Source of the DNA: Apiospora phragmitis
Taxonomy: Eukaryota > Ascomycota > Sordariomycetes > Amphisphaeriales > Apiosporaceae
DNA: 64,000 nucleotides
Assembly (NCBI GenBank): GCA_038363925.1
Contig: JAQQWL010000009.1
Span: 806,001 to 870,000 of the forward strand
Direction of reading: 5' to 3'
The position numbers and the translations under genes are program-made. The notes under the pieces were generated by a model. The model did not search any database, had not been told where the DNA came from, and saw only the letters and a program-made list of their open reading frames with translations. This document shows positions 59,055 through 64,000 of this stretch, piece by piece; the first letter of the stretch is position 1, and every line of letters begins with the position of its first letter.

Positions 59055-62000
59055 ATGACAGAAGTTAACCAGCTGGTAGCCGCTACGTCAGTTGTCTCCA
59101 GATCCGAAAGCAGAAACGCCCTGCGAAGAGTCCGAAGTCGAGTAAGCAGGGTCCTTATCGAGCCCAAATAAAGCTGTTGAACTAACACCCTTGTCAGCAT
59201 CATTGCAGTTCATGGTCTAAACCCGCGGCTCAAGAGGGATGACGACCACGCCTGGGATACATGGCGTACACCTAATGGGCCGGACGGTCACCTCTGGCTG
59301 CAGGCCGAACTTGCAGACATGATCCCCACTGCGCGAATATTCCTGTACCAATACAACGCGTCGGTCGTCTTCGGAGAAAACCAAAGCACCTTTGTCGACA
59401 AGGCGAGCAACCTGCTCGATGTCATCAGTGCGGCGAGAAGAGACATGCCTGAAACACGGCCTATCATCTTCCTCTGCCACAGCATGGGTGGTCTGCTGGT
59501 AGAGCAGGCGCTGATCAATGCCCATAATAACCCCAAGTGGACTTGGATCAAGAACGCGACTACAGGGCTTGTCTTCTTTGCGACACCGCAAAAAGGAGCA
59601 GACTCGGACTACTTGATGCTAGGAACCGCAGCATCCAATATTGCGAAGGCATTGAGTTGGAAGAAAGGCTCAGGCGTGCTGAAGGCACTGGAAGATGACG
59701 GCTTTTTCCCCGATCTCTTGCAGGAGCATCGGCGGCACCAGTTCCCCTCTACGACATCGTCTCTTTCTGGGGCGATTCTGACAAAGTAAGTAGATTCTTC
59801 CCGATATAGGACAGCGCCCGGGATTCTGACTACTAGAAATAGTATGTGCCACGAACGAGCTCCCGGTTGGGTTTAGCTGGCAATAACGAGAGTATTGTCA
59901 TGCTGCAAGGGGGTCACGGAGAGGTGTGCAGGTTTGCACCGGATGAGCAGCGAGATCAAGACAACCTGGTACTCGTCCAGCACTACGTCTATGAGGTTTA
60001 CAAGAAGGCGCTCGAGAAAAGTGAGTCACTTGCTTCGTCGATGAGAGTTGAAGGAGGGAGTGTCGTGGGAGCTCAATACGAGGACGAAGAGGGGTCCCAC
60101 GCCTTAAGGCAGCGACTCGCTGCGCTGCCTGAGATCCCTTGAGCGTACTATAGTTTGGGATACTCGCATGAATTATTACAGCACGCACATCCTCAAACCG
60201 CCCCTTCCATACGTACGTGAGCAGCTTGCTAACTCATGTGTGACTCGAAGATGATACACGCCTTCGTAGAAGCGAAATGGACCACGCCACTCAATACCAC
60301 ATTCCGTTGCGCGTGAACAAGAAGTTCACCGGCCGGAGTGAGTACCTGGAAGACATGAAGAGAAAGCTATTTCCTCATGGGTCCGAGAAAGATGGGAAAC
60401 CACAGCCGACTACTCGCCATCTGTGGACTGGGTGGCGTTGGTAAGACCCAGCTGGCATTGCAGTTTGCCTACTGGGTCATGGCCCACCATCGCGACGTTT
60501 CGATCTTCTGGGTGCCCTTCATTACTCGTGAGAGTTTCGAGCTTGCGTGCTTCAATATTGGGAAGAATGTCGGTATTCTCAAGGATACTACTAGGGACAA
60601 GGAGGGGCCAAAAGACCCGAAGGAGTCATTCTGGAACTATCTCAACTCCGCAGAGTCAGGGAAGTGGCTACTGGTTGTTGATAATGCTGATGATGAAAAC
60701 GTTGCCCTCGGGCGCTCGGGCGGCATTCGCGATTACCTAACAAACAGCAGTGGCACGGGACGGATGATATTAACAACACGCGTAAAGGATATCGGTATCG
60801 ATGTGGTCGATGAACCCGATGATGTTATCGAGTTGCCATCAATGAGTGCGGAGGATGCCGAGAACTTTCTGTCGACGTCGCTGAGCGAAAAGAAATTGCC
60901 CTTACTCAGCGACAGGAAGCCGGTGGCGGAGCTCCTGGACGACCTCACGTATCTGCCCTTGGCCATTGCGCAGGCGGCTGCATACCTGAACAAGAACAAG
61001 GTGACCATCGAAGGCTATTTGAAACTCCTCCGGAGCCCAGAGAACCGTGTCACTCTGCTGAACCGGAGTTTCAACGACAACACGCGCTACAAAGAATCCG
61101 TGAACACTGTGGCGGAGACATGGTATGTCTCTTTCAAGCAGATCATGGACGAAGACAAAGCCGCAGGCAGTCTACTATATTTTATTTCCTGCATCGAGTC
61201 CAAAGCCATTCCACTGTCATTCTTGCTCCAGGCCCAGATAGGAACGGAGGAGGTAATGCATAACGCCATCGGTACCCTCTGTGCATACGCTTTCTTGACT
61301 TGTCGGAGCGATGACGAGACTTACGATGACGACGGCATGGGCGATGGCGAGACTGGCAATGAAGACATGCCCGATGGAGGAATGTGCGATGGAAACATGC
61401 AAGATGGACACAGCGGGGAGGGGCATGATGAAGTGATGCAGGACGCAGGTAATGGAGAGACAGACGACGTGAATATGGAGGATTGCGAAGAGGTGCCGGA
61501 TCCCTACCATGACACGTTGTACGATATGCATAGTCTTGTGCACTATGCGGTGAAACAATGGATACAGATGGACGACGACACCATGAAAATGACGCTTCGG
61601 CACTTCGAAAACGCTTGGCAGGCGAGAGGCGAATTCCTATGGAGACTCTATCTACCACACACACTTCGTCTACTTGAAGAGAGCGAGAGCGATCGGTACA
61701 GAGTTCATACGGCCAAGTTTGATTTGTGTTTCCGAGTCGGAAAATGCTTATCACTGGACCACCGTTTCCATATGGCCATAGGCTTCTTCGAGCAGGTCTT
61801 GGAGCGGAGAAGGGTGACCAAGAAATACTCTAGCTTTGTACCCAATGATTCGCTGCTGTTTGCCCTCGGAAATGCATATCTCGCGGTTGGACGGGCTGGA
61901 TACGCAATTCCGTTGCTGGAGGCTGTGGTTCACACGCAACGCAAGCACCTTGGTAGAGATACCCCTGCCTGCCAACGTTGTGAAAGGGCCCTTGCGAGCG

Positions 62001-62602
62001 CGTATATCGAAATCGAGGAGACCACAGGGGCGGGGATCAGGATTCTCGAGGACATCATGAAGATGCACAAGAGTCTTCCTAACCTCAACCCGCACGATCC
62101 TCGTTCACAGGAAACCGAGTTTCAGCGTGAGATTGCGAGGCTAGAAACCGAATGTCTGCTTGGGAGAGCGAGGCTGAAATGCGGACAGACGGAACGAGCA
62201 ATCGAGTCGCTCGAGCAGACAGTGGAGGATTACAAAAGGCTGAACAGCCAGGATGAGTACGATGAGTATGAGACGAACCGACTGATGGCCCAGCATTGGC
62301 TGGCAAAGGCATACAAAGAAGGAGGATATCTCTTCGAAGCGTTACACATCCTCGAGCCCGTTGTGGACGAACACCAGGAACTTGATGGAATGGAAGATCC
62401 TTACCGATTGTTATCCAGGGAGCTGCTTGCAGAAATATGCATAGACATGGATAACCTTAGTTGCGGGATTGATCGCGCAATGAACACCGGAATGCGCTTG
62501 CGCAATCTTGTTGATACTGTTAGGGGACAGCTGGAGACAAGATATCCAGCGCAGCCAAGATCTTTGGAATTCTATCGTCTGGAGGAGTTTAAGGAGTTTT
62601 AA
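59055..62602 (+). CDS. NLR-like STAND protein: SesB-type hydrolase, NB-ARC, TPR repeats
   Basis: It has the layout of fungal NLR-type self/non-self receptors. Probable exons are 59055-59141 (tentative), 59198-59785, 59843-60020 and 60251-62602. The alpha/beta-hydrolase domain has IIAVHGLNPRLK, the nucleophile elbow FLCHSMGGLLVEQAL, FFATPQKGAD and a late GGHGEVCRF that may hold the catalytic His. The NB-ARC domain has the P-loop ICGLGGVGKTQLALQ, Walker B WLLVVDNADD, sensor-like RMILTTRVKD and LPLAIAQAAAYL, followed by the MHSLVHYAVKQW (MHD-like) region. The C-terminal 380 residues are TPR-like helix pairs (FEQVLERRRVTKKY, NAYLAVGRAGYAIPLLEAVV, IESLEQTVEDYKRLN, YLFEALHILEPVVDEHQELD). Frame breaks: one missing C at 59744-59747, one extra base near 60376-60379, and an unresolved phase mismatch at the first intron. 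Length is about 1070 aa. Confidence 0.75.
61309..61505 (+). repeat. Asp/Gly/Met-rich degenerate repeat inside the NLR winged-helix region
   Basis: About 65 codons repeat a DG-x-M-x-DG theme (MGDGETGNEDMPDG, MCDGNMQDG, EVMQDAGNGE). The segment is bounded by DETYD on the left and DTLYDMHS on the right, as if expanded inside an original DETYDMHS. Confidence 0.7.
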
Positions 62603-63241
62603 TCTGGGGCCCCTTTTGATGGTAGAAATACAGCACAGCTTACTGGCATCTCAGCTTTATGAACGGAGTTGAGAGATTATACCCTCTAGCTCCCAACTCT
62701 CGTTCGTTGACTTGGATTAATCAGATCGATTCTTGTCTGACCACCGACGGTACTTTTCGAGGCATGAATAGATCTTACTTATCCTGCCACTCACTTTGAG
62801 GGGGGCACTGGAAGCCTCAACAAAACTGCCATACTTCCCTTCATTTGGACTAACTGAAGTGGATGAGCTAAAGTGACAGGAAGGTTAATATCGTTAGAAC
62901 TTCTCGTCTCTGTGGTATTTTTACCGTTGCTGGACGACGGCATTCAACCGGCGATCTTTCTTAAAAGTAAGCAGCAAGTGTGCAAAGCCCCGGTACTTTC
63001 GTTTTTAATCAAGTCGGGTGGCTTCGGGGCCAACGGAGTTGAAGGAAATAACAAGGGCTTATCTCCACCTCCGGTATAAGACAACAAGATAATGGTTTGA
63101 TGTAAAGATTCCTATTTTGAATCGTAAAGGAGAGGGAAAAATACTCAAAAGACTTCTATCTTTATCGAACATCGCTCCAGGCCGAACGCGATATCGTCTA
63201 TTCGTCCTATGAGAGAAGAACGAGTAGATCAGATCACCAAG
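62603..63241. other. Spacer between NLR and SDR genes
   Basis: No supportable gene or repeat. It contains the SDR promoter. Confidence 0.5.
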
Positions 63242-64000
63242 ATGTCTTCCTCCACCAGCAACGACACCGTCCCAAGCCCAGGGCCACTGACCTGGCTCAT
63301 CACGGGCTGCTCCTCCGGCTTCGGCCTGGAGTTCGCGCGCCACGCCCTGGAGGCCGGCCACCGCGTCATCGCGACGTCGCGGGACCCGAGCAAGACACCC
63401 GCGCTGGTGTCCGAGATCGAAGCCGCCACCCCGCCGGGCCGGGGCCGGTGGCTCCCGCTGGACGCCAGCGACGCCGACTGCGGCGCCCTCATCGACCGCC
63501 TCGAGACCGAGCAGGATACCCACGTCGATATCTTGGTCAACTCGGCCGGCTTCGCCATCACGGGGCCCGTCGAGGGCTTCGCCGACCAAGAGGTCCGCGA
63601 CGTCATGGAGACCAACTTCTTCGGGCCCTACCGCCTTATGCGCGCCGCGCTCCCGCACATGCGTCGGCGCCGCCGCGGCGTGATTGTCAATTTGAGCTCT
63701 GGGTCCGGGCTCGAGGCGCGGCATGCGTTGGGCGTGTATGGCGCGAGCAAGGCTGCACTCGATGGTAAGTCGCTGTAGAGAATGGGCTATGCGAAAAGGG
63801 GCTATAAATACGAGTTGATTGCTTGGCCTTGGCAAATGACTAACATATCCTTATCTTCTTAGGCATCAGCAAGACGCTGGCCAGGGAAGTGGCCGAGTTC
63901 GGAATCCGCGTGCTGCAGGTGTACATGGGGGCCTTCGACACCCCCATGGCACGCTCGACGCGAATGGTGGAGAAGCCGCTCGGTTCCGACTACGAAAACA
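63242..64000 (+). CDS. Short-chain dehydrogenase/reductase, 5' part (runs off the right edge)
   Basis: This is an NAD(P)-dependent SDR of the classical type. Exon 1 is 63242-63764, and an intron at 63765-63862 (GTAAGT...CTTAG) joins AALDG to ISKTLAREVAEFGIRVLQ. Motifs are the cofactor loop TGCSSGFGLE, LVNSAGFAITGPVEGF, the catalytic serine region VIVNLSSGSG and YGASKAALDG with the Tyr-Lys pair. An in-frame ATG at 63209 would add 11 residues; MSSSTSNDT at 63242 is preferred because it sits just before the conserved LTWLITG strand. GC at third positions is high, like the SDR at 6914. The C-terminal specificity segment (YMGAFDTPMARS) has begun when the window ends. The substrate is unknown. Confidence 0.82.

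Noticed and set aside
1652..62602. Programmed ribosomal frameshifting as the cause of the frame breaks
   Set aside because: Shifts occur in both directions, at different run types, in unrelated genes, without consistent slippery sites.
1..64000. tRNA genes and CRISPR arrays
   Set aside because: A scan by eye for TTCGA-type T-loops and regularly spaced repeats gave nothing with the rest of a cloverleaf or array; CRISPR is not expected in a fungus. A tRNAscan run would settle tRNAs.

Overview
The window looks like nuclear DNA of a filamentous ascomycete (Pezizomycotina; probably Sordariomycetes, which is inference). The reasons are short GT-AG introns with CTNAC branch sites, families typical of these fungi (Zn2Cys6 and Fungal_trans_2 regulators, forkhead, fungal XLF/Nej1, Pff1-type vacuolar protease, an NLR-like STAND protein), and a strongly AT-rich transposon block with C-to-T/G-to-A decay of the RIP type.

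Layout. 0-9.6 kb: a partial small secreted Cys-rich protein, a short frameshifted unknown gene, a ferric reductase, a Fungal_trans_2 regulator, an SDR oxidoreductase and a DsbA/FrnE-like thioredoxin-fold protein. 9.6-18.7 kb: a nested transposon. A pogo/Fot-type DNA element (42-bp inverted repeats, TA target duplication) has its transposase interrupted by a minus-strand Ty3/gypsy LTR element (626-bp LTRs, CGCAT target duplication). Both are dead through RIP-type mutation. 19.8-21.5 kb: an XLF/Nej1 end-joining factor. 21.5-30.3 kb: a long stretch with no supportable gene. 30.3-42.5 kb: a forkhead regulator, cactin and a Zn2Cys6 regulator, all on the minus strand, with long spacers. 43.9-56.5 kb: a quinone-oxidoreductase-like enzyme, a proline-rich SPRY protein, a CAX Ca2+/H+ antiporter and a Pff1-type M28 vacuolar protease. 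56.9-58.2 kb: a nitronate monooxygenase with a large internal deletion. 59.0-62.6 kb: a SesB-like hydrolase/NB-ARC/TPR protein, a candidate fungal NLR. 63.2-64 kb: an SDR running off the right edge.

One pattern cuts across the window. At least ten otherwise well-conserved genes carry one or more single-base frame breaks, mostly in runs of 3-6 identical bases and mostly missing one base. Correcting them gives total coding lengths divisible by three and restores family-typical ends. I read this first as homopolymer error in the assembly and only second as real gene loss, so reading frames here need base-level verification.

The genes do not form one pathway. The plainest functional themes are redox enzymes (ferric reductase, two SDRs, quinone oxidoreductase, nitronate monooxygenase), vacuolar functions (CAX, Pff1), regulators, and genome or self defence (XLF, RIP-silenced repeats, NLR).
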